Assembly (NCBI GenBank): GCA_021464245.1
Contig: JADCRB010000046.1
Location: forward strand, 2,739,214 to 2,803,213
Direction of reading: 5' to 3'
Length of the DNA stretch: 64,000 nt
Origin: Carallia brachiata
Taxonomy: Eukaryota > Streptophyta > Magnoliopsida > Malpighiales > Rhizophoraceae
Part shown: positions 1 to 8,404 of the stretch, piece after piece
Numbering within the stretch: position 1 is the first letter of the stretch
Layout: each line of letters begins with the position of its first letter
Translations under genes and position numbers: made by a program
Notes under the pieces: model-generated
What the model was told of the DNA's origin: nothing
Seen by the model: the letters and a program-made list of their open reading frames with translations, nothing else
Databases searched by the model: none

Positions 1-1984
1 CAGGAGATCCTCATCTGAAAATGAGATAGCGGAGTAACATTCGATGTGATTTTGGGTCGTTTGATGCTCCGTCAAGCTGGAATTACTCGATGGAAGAGAT
101 CTAGCTGAGGTATCGAGAATGTTACTGACTTGGTTCTGCCATACTTCTGTTGATTGCAAAGTTGCAAACAGTTGAGGGTTAGCGAGAAGAGTTTGAAGAG
201 ATTCATATACCTTCTCTATTGTCGACTTTTTGTCATTGAGTTGTTCCTCCTTACGGCGTATCGCCTCTTCTGATGGATTTGAAGTGATGGTGGTCTGGTT
301 TGCCGAGGTTACGCCTTCTTGGTCCAGAATAATTTTATTCTGGCTTTCGAGTTTCATGATTAGCTCCTTCAGAACGAAACACTTCTCGGTTGGATGACTT
401 ACTATGCAGTGATATTTATAGAATCTTGGATCCCTGACTCAATCCTTTTCATTGGGCCACTTGCACTCTGAGAGTTCGATCAGCTTCGCCTCCAAGAGTT
501 GTTCAAGAATGTCGAGGACGTCTGAGTCGGGGAATGGATACTGCTTCTGCTCCAACTCTCGTAATGTCACCTTCCGCCTTTCCTGTTGTTTTGGCTGAGT
601 TATTTGGATCGGAGGATTTACCTTAGCTTTGGCTCCCACTTTTACTGGTGCGGCTTCAACAGTCATCACTTTTTTTTCTTTTCTGGAACTGTTGGGTTTC
701 TTAATCTCCCTTCTGCCTCCTTACTGATCTAACTGGATGAGAACCGTACCCCCGGAAGTCTGGATGCTTATTTCCATATCATGTGCGCGGGTCGCCAGTT
801 CTTCGAAAGTTCGGGGTTTGATGCCCTACAGGATGCATAACAGCTCCCAATACATTCCCTAGATGCACATCTCTACAGCAGAAGTCTCCGTCAGACGATC
901 TTTGCAGTCCAAGCTGAGAGCACGTCATCTGTTGATGTATTCGACAACGGGTTCTCCTTTCCTTTGTTTGGTGCTGGTAAGTTCCATCATACTTACTGTC
1001 CTTCGAGTGCTGAAAAATCTGTTGAGAAACTCTCGTTGTAGCTGTTCCCAACTGTCGATCGATTCTGTTTCAAGATTTATGAACCAGGTGAAAGCGGTCT
1101 CCCCGAGTGAACGGACAAACTGCTTCACCAAGAGATCTCCATAAGTCCCTGTGTTGTTGCAAGTTTCAACGAAGTGGGCGATATGCTGTTTGAGATCGCC
1201 TCGTCCATCGAATTGTTGAGACTTTCATTTGGCCGGCCGGTAGCCTAAAGGCATGTTGAGACTTTCAATCCGTCTAGTGTACGGTTTGACGTACATCTGT
1301 GATCCTTGAAAGGATGTAGAAGGCGGATCGTATTAGCTATCATTTCCTGCAATTGTTGAATAGATAGCGAAGCTACAGAATTTGAGGGTGGCAACTGTGT
1401 AGAACTACCTGGTCGCTTTTCTGCAGTAAAGACGTCGGCTGGTGTGGCTTTTGGAGTGAAACCGGGTGGATATGGTTGCTCCTCACGGATTTCGGGATCA
1501 ATTTAGATCGGGACTTTTCCTTTGAGAGTGACGATCTGTTGATCTTTTTCCTCCACGACTCTGGTTAACTACAAGATCTTGTTCTCCAATTCTAAAATCA
1601 TTTCTTCTGTGCTGGTTGTGTTGGTCATCATGACGGCAACAGACGAGGCTTCGCGAAAGACTGGGGGAGAGAACTCTTCTGATTCCTCTGTGTGGATCTC
1701 TACAGAATGAGTTAGATTCTGTTAAACGGGCTTCGTCGTGTTGCCCCCGACTTCGATCGGGGTGGGCGATCGACTCCTCCATGCGACAAGAGAGTTAGGG
1801 GAGAGATCCTATTGTTGTTCAAGCTGTAGACTCTCTGTTTCGATATTTTGTCGAGTTTGAACGACAAGAAATTGTGTCCGTCTGCGGGTTTCTTGACCTG
1901 CATACCCAGGTAGGGTAGCTGATGCAGGCAGTGAACAGTTGCCTTCTTTTTTGTGGTAGCAGTTGTACTCTTTTTTGGTGTTGT
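1..1984 (-). pseudogene. gag / protease-proximal remnant of element A
   Basis: Pieces of the gag protein seen intact in element B appear here in several frames. Minus-strand 925-1131 encodes the gag core with the FTWF and WEQLQREFLNRFF motifs. Minus-strand 439-669 encodes the gag C-terminal linker rich in K, Q and E. Sequence near the left edge corresponds to the protease-proximal region. The codon equivalent to the element B start (1982-1984) is ACA instead of ATG. Stops and frameshifts interrupt the frame, for example between 1131 and 1500. This is a dead copy. The 439-669 stretch is open here but frameshifted in element B, so it helps in reading the family's ancestral frame. Confidence 0.75.
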
Positions 1985-2195
1985 TTGATGTACTGGATAC
2001 CTGTTAAAATTTTTTTTTACTTTTTTACCTTTTTTTGTCTTTTTCTCTATTTTGTCTTTTTTCCTTTTTCTTTTTTCTTTTTTCTTTGTTCTTTCTTGTT
2101 TCTTCTTTTTTTTCCTTTTTTTTCTTTTCTTTTTTCTTTTTCGCTGCTTTTTTTTTCTCTTTTTTTTTTAAGGAACAAGGATGGGAGGTGAAGAG

Positions 2196-2213
2196 GTCCC
2201 ACCAAGCGTGCCA
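2196..2213 (-). other. Putative primer binding site of element A
   Basis: Immediately inside the 5' LTR the minus strand reads TGGCACGCTTGGTGGGAC. It begins with TGG, as expected for pairing with a tRNA CCA end. The equivalent site in element B (16231-16248) differs by one base. The matching tRNA was not identified. Confidence 0.55.
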
Positions 2214-2219
2214 AAAATT

Positions 2220-3020
2220 TGTAACTGGTAAATTTCGAGCCTGTAACAGTTAGACTCAAAAATATAAAAATGAATTACAAATAAAAATTTAAAATAAAAG
2301 AAAATTTAGGTGGGGTCGCTCTTCGTGATTCCTCCGATTAGTGTTCCTTTTTTGACTCCGTCAAGAGTTGCACGAACTTGATCTTGACAGAAATAATCTC
2401 CACAGCTTTATCTTGAACTGGGTAGACTAAAATTAGATCTAGTTTGGACGTTTAGACTACGGTTAAAAACTGCAGAAACCTGATCTGAGCCGATTTGACT
2501 TAATTTCACCGAGGGTCGAAGGGATTTGTTCTCGGATTAGCTGCTTGGACTTTGCTGAGGGCCGTATGAGACTTGATCCCAGCCGGATTTGTAATAATTT
2601 GATATTTTTAGATCTATATTCTCATAAATTCAGATTTAGAGCGATCAGAAAATATAAACCCTAAAAATAACCTTAGAAATGGAAACAACAAATTTTTTAG
2701 GACTTACTCCTGAAATATTTCTCAAAAAGGAGTTATGAGAGTATACTGCAAAGTAAAATACGTAGGAAAAGGAGAAATTTTGTTGAGAGATTTTCAAATT
2801 TTCTTTTTCTTTCAAATTCTCTGTATTTTTCTGTTTACAGATTTACTGAATATATTTTGAACTGATGAGTAGGAGTCTATTTATAGGGCTCCTTTCCCAT
2901 GTGAACACTCAAATGGGAAAGGAATATATATATTTTTTCTTTAGTCGGCGTTGCCGACTTTGAAATCGGCAACCCCGACTTGACATTTTCCTTTTTTTTT
3001 TTTTTAAAGATGCGTTTACA
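2220..3020 (-). repeat. 5' LTR of element A (801 bp)
   Basis: The plus-strand view begins TGTAACTGGTAAATTTCG and ends GCGTTTACA, giving TG...CA ends. It is similar along most of its length to the left LTR of element B. On the minus strand the likely TATA box is CTATAAATAG (2877-2886), flanked by a short inverted repeat (GGAG/CTCC). Between the TATA box and the LTR start lies a palindrome containing AGTCGGC and GCCGACT around 2943-2959, absent from the other two LTRs. Confidence 0.85.
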
Positions 3021-3174
3021 GTCAATTAATAATCTTAAGCTTTTGATTTAAGATGAAAGTGCACGAGAGTGGTGCTGAAAATAATTAATGGCTTTTTAAG
3101 AAGCTAGTTAATGTTCAGTTGTGAGTTGTTACTGTTAGCTCATTGCCCTACTTTTTTCCTGCTGAAATTTACAG
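3021..3174. other. Intron remnant between element A and a transporter exon
   Basis: AT-rich sequence ending in a clear polypyrimidine tract and acceptor AG (3173-3174). It is read as the 3' end of an intron of the transporter gene whose earlier exon(s) lie beyond element A, outside the window. Confidence 0.5.
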
Positions 3175-3362
3175 ATTCGTGGTTTCAAGTTAGTTTTCTC
3201 CAAATCACTGGTTTAAACAGTGCATATGTACTGGGATTTTCTGGGATGATTATGAAATATTTGGGTTGGATTGGTGGGGTGGTGGGTTTCATTGTAGCCA
3301 CTGTGCTGTCTCTGGATGCCAATATTCTTATCGCCAAGCTCCATACAGTTGGTGGCAAGAGG

Positions 3363-3892
3363 TAGAGGTGTCAAAAAGTGACCCAACCCGACAATCCGTT
3401 TGAATTCATATGAAAAAATTGGGTCAGGAACCCGATTTTTCAACTTGAATCCAAAAGTGACCCAACCCAAAAATGACCCGACAATTTTGGGTCGGATTCG
3501 GGTCACTCGCTGGGTTAAGAAAAAGACAAAATAGTGAAAATTTTTTTGACTTTTACCTTTGACTTATATTTTAAATACTAATTAATACCATTTTCGTAAA
3601 ATATAGATATATATGACATAAAAACTAAATTTAAACGTGTAATTCATTATAAAAATGACTTTTAAATTTAATTAAAATATTTTATTTTAGTGAAAAATGA
3701 CTTAAAAAATTAATGGTTCAGTGCGAATTCAATTTGAATTCGATCTGAATTTAACCCGAATCTGAAACAACCCAATCTGAACTCGAACCGAATGTAATGT
3801 GATCTGAAAGTAATCTAATCGAAAATAACCCCAACCCGAAATGACCCAACCCAAATCTAAACCTAACTCAACCCGACTTTTTGACACATCTA
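3363..3892. mobile_element. hAT-type MITE inside a transporter exon
   Basis: A 530-bp insert with 17-bp terminal inverted repeats: left TAGAGGTGTCAAAAAGT, right complement TAGATGTGTCAAAAAGT (one mismatch). It is flanked by a perfect 8-bp duplication GCAAGAGG (3355-3362 and 3893-3900). Removing the insert and one duplication restores the transporter frame (GGKR-HMKYRD). An 8-bp duplication and a TAGNGGTG-like end are typical of the hAT superfamily. The interior repeats the tetranucleotide theme GACC/AACC near both ends and encodes no transposase, so it is non-autonomous. Confidence 0.9.
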
Positions 3893-4320
3893 GCAAGAGG
3901 CATATGAAATACAGAGACCTTGTAGAGCCTATTTACGGTATGAGCAAACCAAAGAGAATTCCCAACGCCACCTATGTGTTATGTATTTTATTGCTATGTC
4001 TACATCCGTATTTTATTCCATTTTATCATTTTTTTTTTTTTTTTGCTTTCTACGTTATTAGGAAAAGAAAGGTATTCAACTATTTGGGCATTACAATATG
4101 TTAATCTTTTCTTGATTAACATTGGATTCATTATTTTGGCTGGCTCAGCTCTTAAGGTAAAAGACCCCAGTCCAATTTTATTATGTTTTTCTTCACCTAA
4201 AGAGAGTTGTATGTCTCTCAACTTAAAAATTAAGATATTTATTGTCCCATTTTCAATTTTTTTATTTTCCACAGTTAACGGTCTACATCTCTTCTTCCTT
4301 ATTGATAAATAAATCAATTT

Positions 4321-4551
4321 TGGGAACCGCAACACATTAGCGGTCAAATTGTAATCAAATGATATTCAATTTGTGAAATAGGATGCAAATTTTGTGCAAC
4401 CATAGTTAAAAAATATACAACAAAAAAAATAATAATATTTTTCATATCACTTTTTATTATTACAGTTGCATAAAATATACTACTTATTGCATAAAATGTG
4501 AATCTAGACAATATTTGGCCACCAAATTGTATGGTTGTGCAAGTTTTCCCA
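4321..4551. mobile_element. Foldback (MITE-like) element in a transporter intron
   Basis: The two ends are loosely inverted: the left starts TGGGAACCGCAACAC, and the complement of the right end starts TGGGAAAACTTGCACAACC. Both subterminal regions contain a CAAATTGTA-like block. No convincing target duplication was found. The right end resembles the tandem repeats at 62836-63360, suggesting a dispersed family. Confidence 0.4.
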
Positions 4552-5387
4552 TAAATTTATAGTCAGTATATAATAATATGTACAAACTTTCACCATCCAA
4601 ACACATCGGACTTTCAAAGACTGGAACTCTTATTGAAAAGAATCAACCGAACAACTTAGAAAGGGAAGACAGAGAGAGAATCCAACTGAAACAGAACTCA
4701 ACAGAAATTGGAACATCAATTTATATCTCCTATCATTTATATATATGCAGGCAGTCAATGATCTTTTTAGTGATGACAATGCCATGAAGCTATCATACTG
4801 CAATCTCATTGCTGGGTTTGCATGCTTCATATTTGCGGTTTCGATTCCTCATTTGTCAGCTTTGAAGGTTCGGCTAGGAGTTTCAACTGTCCTCATCTTA
4901 GTATACATCATCGTAGCAATTCTGCTCTCAATTCGAGATGGTAAGTAGAAATATTTCATTGCAATTCTATGTAGCTTAATTTAAAGAGGCCATTTTTAAG
5001 TTCGAGTACATAGACTTTAACATCAATTGTTCAGACTTCAGATTAGAAATTGAATATTCTAAAGTTATTAATGCTCGAGCTATTGTTGTAGGGATCAAAG
5101 CACCGGCCAGAGATTATAGCATCTCAGGAACATTGACGAAGAGAATCTTCACAACAATAGGGTCAACGGCCGACTTGTTTGTAACATTAAACAATGGGAT
5201 GATTCCGGAAATTCAGGTAGCTGGGCGCGAGTTCCCAATTCATATTTTCTTTTTAATTTCACGCAAAACAATTTGAAAAATTGCTCGGTGAACGTACGAT
5301 AAAGGATAACTAAATGAATCAGTATCATAATTGTTGAATCGATAAAGATAAAACTAATTTTATAAACAAATATATTTTTAAAAATAC

Positions 5388-6264
5388 TGTAAAGCGTAAA
5401 TTTCGAGCCTAAAAACAATTAAACTCGAAAATACAAAAATAAATTACAAATAAATATTTAAAAATAAAAGAAAATTTACGTGGGGTCGATCTCCGTAGAT
5501 CCTCCGATTAGTGTTCCTTTTTTGACTCCGTCAAGGGCTGCACGAGCTTGATCTGACAGAAATAATTCCACAGATTTTTCTTGAACTGGGTAGACTGAAA
5601 CCGGATCTGATTTGGACGTTTTGACTACGGTTAAGAACCGCAGAGACCTGATCTGAGCCGATCTGGCTTAATTTCACCGAGGGTCGAAGAGACTTGTTCT
5701 CGGATGAGCTGCCTGGATTTTGCTGAGGGCCGTATGAGGCTTAATCCCAGCCGGATTTGTAGTAATTTGATATTTTTAACTCTATATTCTCAGAAATTCA
5801 GATCTAGAACGATCCAAGAATATAAATTTAAAAATAACTTTAGAAATGGAAACAGCAAATTTTTTGGGCTTTACCCCTGAAATATCTCTCAAAACGGAGT
5901 TAGGAGAGTATACTGCTAAGTAAAAGCACGTAAGAAAAGGAGAAATTTTCTTGAGAGATTTTCAAAATTTTCTTTTTCTCTCAAATTCTCTGAATTTTCT
6001 GTTTACAGATTTGCTGAATTGTTTTGAACTGAGGGGCATGGGCCTATTTATAGGGTTTCCCCTCTCGTGTGAAAGCACGCGTGTGAAAGGCATAAGTCGA
6101 CTTTTCCGTGTGAAAGGCATAAGTCGACTTTTCCGTGTGAAAGCACGCGTGAGAAAGGAATAAGTCGACTTTTCTGACTTTTCCGTGTGAAAGCATGCGT
6201 GAGAAAGGAATAAGTCGACTTTTCCGTGTGAAAGCACACATGCGAAAGGAATAAGTCGACTATT

Positions 6265-6310
<46 letters not shown>

Positions 6311-6317
6311 GTTTACA
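5388..6317 (-). repeat. 3' LTR of element B (930 bp)
   Basis: The plus-strand view begins TGTAAAGCGTAAATTTCGA and ends AATGTTTACA. The first roughly 600 bp match the LTR of element A closely. The likely TATA box on the minus strand is CTATAAATAG (6044-6053). The distal part holds a short tandem repeat (6073-6262) and a long T run (6269-6307, A run in element sense) that are not in the other LTRs. Confidence 0.85.
6073..6262. repeat. Minisatellite inside the element B 3' LTR
   Basis: About six imperfect copies of a 27-50 bp unit built from GTGTGAAAG (or GTGAGAAAGG), a short spacer and the palindrome AAGTCGACTT. Copy-number differences come from internal deletions in the spacer. It lies between the LTR TATA box and the LTR 5' end in element orientation, so it is in U3. 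Confidence 0.8.
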
Positions 6318-6336
6318 AATGCCCCCACTTCAGGGG
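6318..6336 (-). other. Polypurine tract of element B
   Basis: Directly inside the 3' LTR the minus strand reads GAAGTGGGGGCATT before the LTR start TGTAAACATT. A purine-rich block of this kind is where plus-strand DNA synthesis starts in LTR elements. Confidence 0.65.
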
Positions 6337-6679
6337 TCGGTAAGGAAGAACTTTGCAGACGTGATCCGCACCGAGTCTTGAAGTCCAGTTTGAAACTTGG
6401 AAACGTCCTGATGAACATTGAATCTTGGAGTCTTCTATCTTTGACCATGCTTGCTGTTGTTGGATCACAATAGGAACCCGATACGATCTTGAGAAAGTTA
6501 GCACCCCAGCCAATATAAAAATTGATATTCTGGTTCCAGGTGCGTTCGAGCTTCCATAGCCCGCAAAGGATTTTTTATATCTCTTAAAGTTCCAGAGCTC
6601 TGGTGAGGATGATCCAGTAGGCAAAGAACTTCAACCTCCCCAAGAGAAAGGCTCAGGACCTTGGAACTTCAAGACCGGC

Positions 6680-6982
6680 TCACAGAGAGACTGACTGTAG
6701 TGATGATTTCCAAGTCTGCTTCGACGTAAGGAGAGTAGTTGGAACTTCCCTGTACGTCGCTGCATCCAAAGAAAGATTAGGATAATTGCAGCTTCTCATC
6801 CCTCTGTGGTAGATGTGAACTAAGGAGAGTAGTTGGAACTCCATGACACCGATGGCGTTGGAGATTGAGTTTCGAGGGCTTTTAGGGATCCCTCGAAGAA
6901 GACTACTCCTTCTTTTCTTAGCTCGTGCGCCTCCAACTTCTTGATCGAAGAACTTCCTGAGACAAGTGCAGAGACTAGCCAT
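6680..6982 (-). CDS. Small unidentified ORF in the 3' region of element B (about 100 aa)
   Basis: The ORF starts MASLCTCLRKFFDQEVGG, followed by a basic stretch (RAKKRRSS) and a Ser/Asn-rich tail; I do not recognise the family. The chosen start at 6982 follows a minus-strand TATATATATCC block about 50-60 bp upstream (around 7037-7047), so the ORF has what looks like its own promoter. A longer frame to 7159 is possible, but it runs through a poly-lysine run created by the homopolymer at 7061-7092 and is unlikely. The 3' half contains a direct repeat of a 20-bp block (about 6729-6748 and 6815-6834). It could be a captured host fragment or spurious. Confidence 0.3.
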   Translation of the reverse strand: MASLCTCLRKFFDQEVGGARAKKRRSSLLRGIPKSPRNSISNAIGVMEFQLLSLVHIYHRGMRSCNYPNLSLDAATYREVPTTLLTSKQTWKSSLQSVSL

Positions 6983-7055
6983 TTTCTTTTGAGAAAGAAG
7001 AGCTGAGGGGTGAATATTACAACTCGGGCATGCAGGATATATATACAAATAATAA

Positions 7056-7093
<38 letters not shown>

Positions 7094-7455
7094 AAAAGTC
7101 AAAAAAGGTATGCAGAATCGGATAGGGCCATCCACGTCCCTTTCCTGCATAAGAGACAAAAGAGGCAGCGGCTGACGCGTGTCACGAAAGTCGTTACCGT
7201 GTGTGGCAGAAGTCGTTGCCGTGTGCTGCGGAAGTCGTTCGTGTGCTGCAGAAGTCGTTGCACCTTATCTTGTCGGCCGTCCTAGCGGGGCCCGAGGTGC
7301 AACTCCAAGTCAAGCTCGACCTCGTGGTGGGCCGATGATGTTGATGTCAACGTCGACGTCGCTTTCCGGCTGGTTGATGCTGCCGGAATATTCTGGAAAG
7401 AGAGGCAAAGTTTCGCCGGAATGACTCCTTTCTGCTAGAAAATGTCCTCCTAGAC

Positions 7456-8025
7456 TTAAGTACCTAGAGGGATGAACCCTTGGCTGACTCCGTAAGACCA
7501 CCAGGACCAGCGTGCATGCTCCCATGGGCTACGGCTTTGATGAACATACCGTGGAGAGACTATTGCGGTGGAAGAACTCGGACCTGCTTCATTTGACGGC
7601 GAAGTTGTACTGGTGGGATCTACCATCGGAACAGCAGACTGTTCTTTGGAAAAATCAGCTCTCAGTGCTGGTTTCTTCCTGCTTCTCCGATTCTGGAACC
7701 AATAAAACACATTTTTTCCTTCGATTGCCCCGAGTGGGCGCAATCGTGAGACAAGTTGGTAAATCTGAGATGCATTAGGCATAATACCTCCATTGTTGTG
7801 GAAGACTTCCTCTAGAATTTGCAGTTGCGCCATGGTTGGTTGCCACCTTGTGCGGGGTGACCTTTCTTCTCCCTTGTCTTGAGGTTCTGCAACTGGTTCA
7901 TCTTTCTTGTGGTAGAGGAGCAAAGGTTTGGTGTGTGGTGAAGATCGATTGAGACTGATGCTGAGTTTCAGACTCAAACCCTCCGTCGCTTTTATATTTT
8001 TGGGCCGTTCACAGTTTATACTCAT
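7456..8025 (-). CDS. WUSCHEL-type (WOX) homeodomain protein encoded within retrotransposon B
   Basis: An uninterrupted 189-residue ORF on the same strand as pol, between the integrase stop (8405) and the polypurine tract. Residues 57-120 (about 7666-7857) match a WOX homeodomain: RTRW at the start, helix 1 QLQILEEVF, helix 2 NASQIYQLVSRL, and the WOX signature IEGKNVFYWFQNRRSRKK in helix 3. The WFQN core and basic DNA-contact residues are intact. NNGGIMPN replaces the usual GIRTPN-like turn. No WUS-box or EAR motif is visible in the Ser/Thr/Pro-rich tail (residues 130-165), and the N-terminal 50 residues are unrecognised. WOX proteins are plant transcription factors controlling meristem and organ identity. 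Here the domain sits where env-like or extra ORFs occur in Tat-type elements, which suggests capture of a host gene fragment. It has survived without a stop although gag-pol carries frameshifts. Confidence 0.75.
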   Translation of the reverse strand: MSINCERPKNIKATEGLSLKLSISLNRSSPHTKPLLLYHKKDEPVAEPQDKGEERSPRTRWQPTMAQLQILEEVFHNNGGIMPNASQIYQLVSRLRPLGAIEGKNVFYWFQNRRSRKKPALRADFSKEQSAVPMVDPTSTTSPSNEAGPSSSTAIVSPRYVHQSRSPWEHARWSWWSYGVSQGFIPLGT

Positions 8026-8228
8026 GCGGGCCAGGAGTTGGATTGGATTTTGAACCTGGTTTCTGGACTGTGTTTAGAACTTGGAATTTTTTGGGTTTTG
8101 GGCTTTGAATTGAATTTGGGTTGTTGAGTGTTGGTTTGGATTGGATTTGGGTTTTTTGGGTCAAGTGTTTGGGTTTGGATTTTTGGGTTTGGATTTTCGC
8201 TTGGACTTTCAGATCGGGACTTCCGAAC

Positions 8229-8382
8229 TTTTTTTTTTTTTTTTTTTTTTTTTGATTTTTTGTTTTTTGATTTTTTTTATATTTTTTTTTTCTTTTTTTT
8301 TTTTTGATTTTTTTTTTTTTTTGATTTTTGATTTTTTTTCTTTTTTTTTTCTTTTTTTTTTTTTTGATTTTTTTTTTTCAAA
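8229..8382. repeat. Low-complexity T-rich tract between integrase and homeodomain ORF
   Basis: Long T runs punctuated by GA and C, preceded (8040-8220) by a degenerate TTGGGTTTGGAT-type simple repeat. It separates the integrase end from the homeodomain ORF. In element sense it is an A-rich spacer. Confidence 0.85.
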
Positions 8383-8404
8383 CATATTTACACATAATAT
8401 TGTT

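Larger units (their letters stand above)
1..3020 (-). mobile_element. Ty3/gypsy LTR retrotransposon A, 5' part only
   Basis: Minus-strand element cut by the left edge of the window. Its 5' LTR is at 2220-3020, a primer-binding-type site follows at 2196-2213, a pyrimidine-rich leader (plus-strand view) lies at about 2000-2170, and decayed gag and protease-proximal sequence runs to base 1. Sequence order and content match element B (5388-16978), so both belong to one family. Frameshifts and a lost gag start show it is inactive. The 5 bp beyond the LTR (3021-3025, GTCAA) are its expected target duplication; the other copy would lie outside the window. It sits just upstream of a transporter exon, so it probably inserted into an intron of that gene. 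Confidence 0.85.
3175..5216 (+). pseudogene. Proline/amino-acid transporter (ProT-like, AAAP family), broken partial gene
   Basis: Five correctly bordered exons are readable: 3175-3362 joined to 3901-3937 (one exon split by a MITE), 4062-4156, 4751-4940 and 5092-5216. They encode roughly residues 30-200 of the 440-residue family. Diagnostic pieces are [77 protein letters not shown] and a final MIPEIQ. These cover the first membrane helices of plant proline/glycine-betaine transporters, which import osmolytes with protons at the plasma membrane. Reading frame and splice phases agree across all junctions, but the hAT MITE interrupts an exon. The gene is also bounded by element A upstream and element B 171 bp after the last donor. 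The exons for the C-terminal half were not found after 16978. It may have been a diverged duplicate before disruption; DLFVTLNNG differs from the usual family pattern. Confidence 0.8.

Noticed and set aside
1922..2259. Phe-rich and Lys-rich ORFs over T-rich sequence
   Set aside because: They translate a pyrimidine-rich leader of the retrotransposon and have no complexity or motif.
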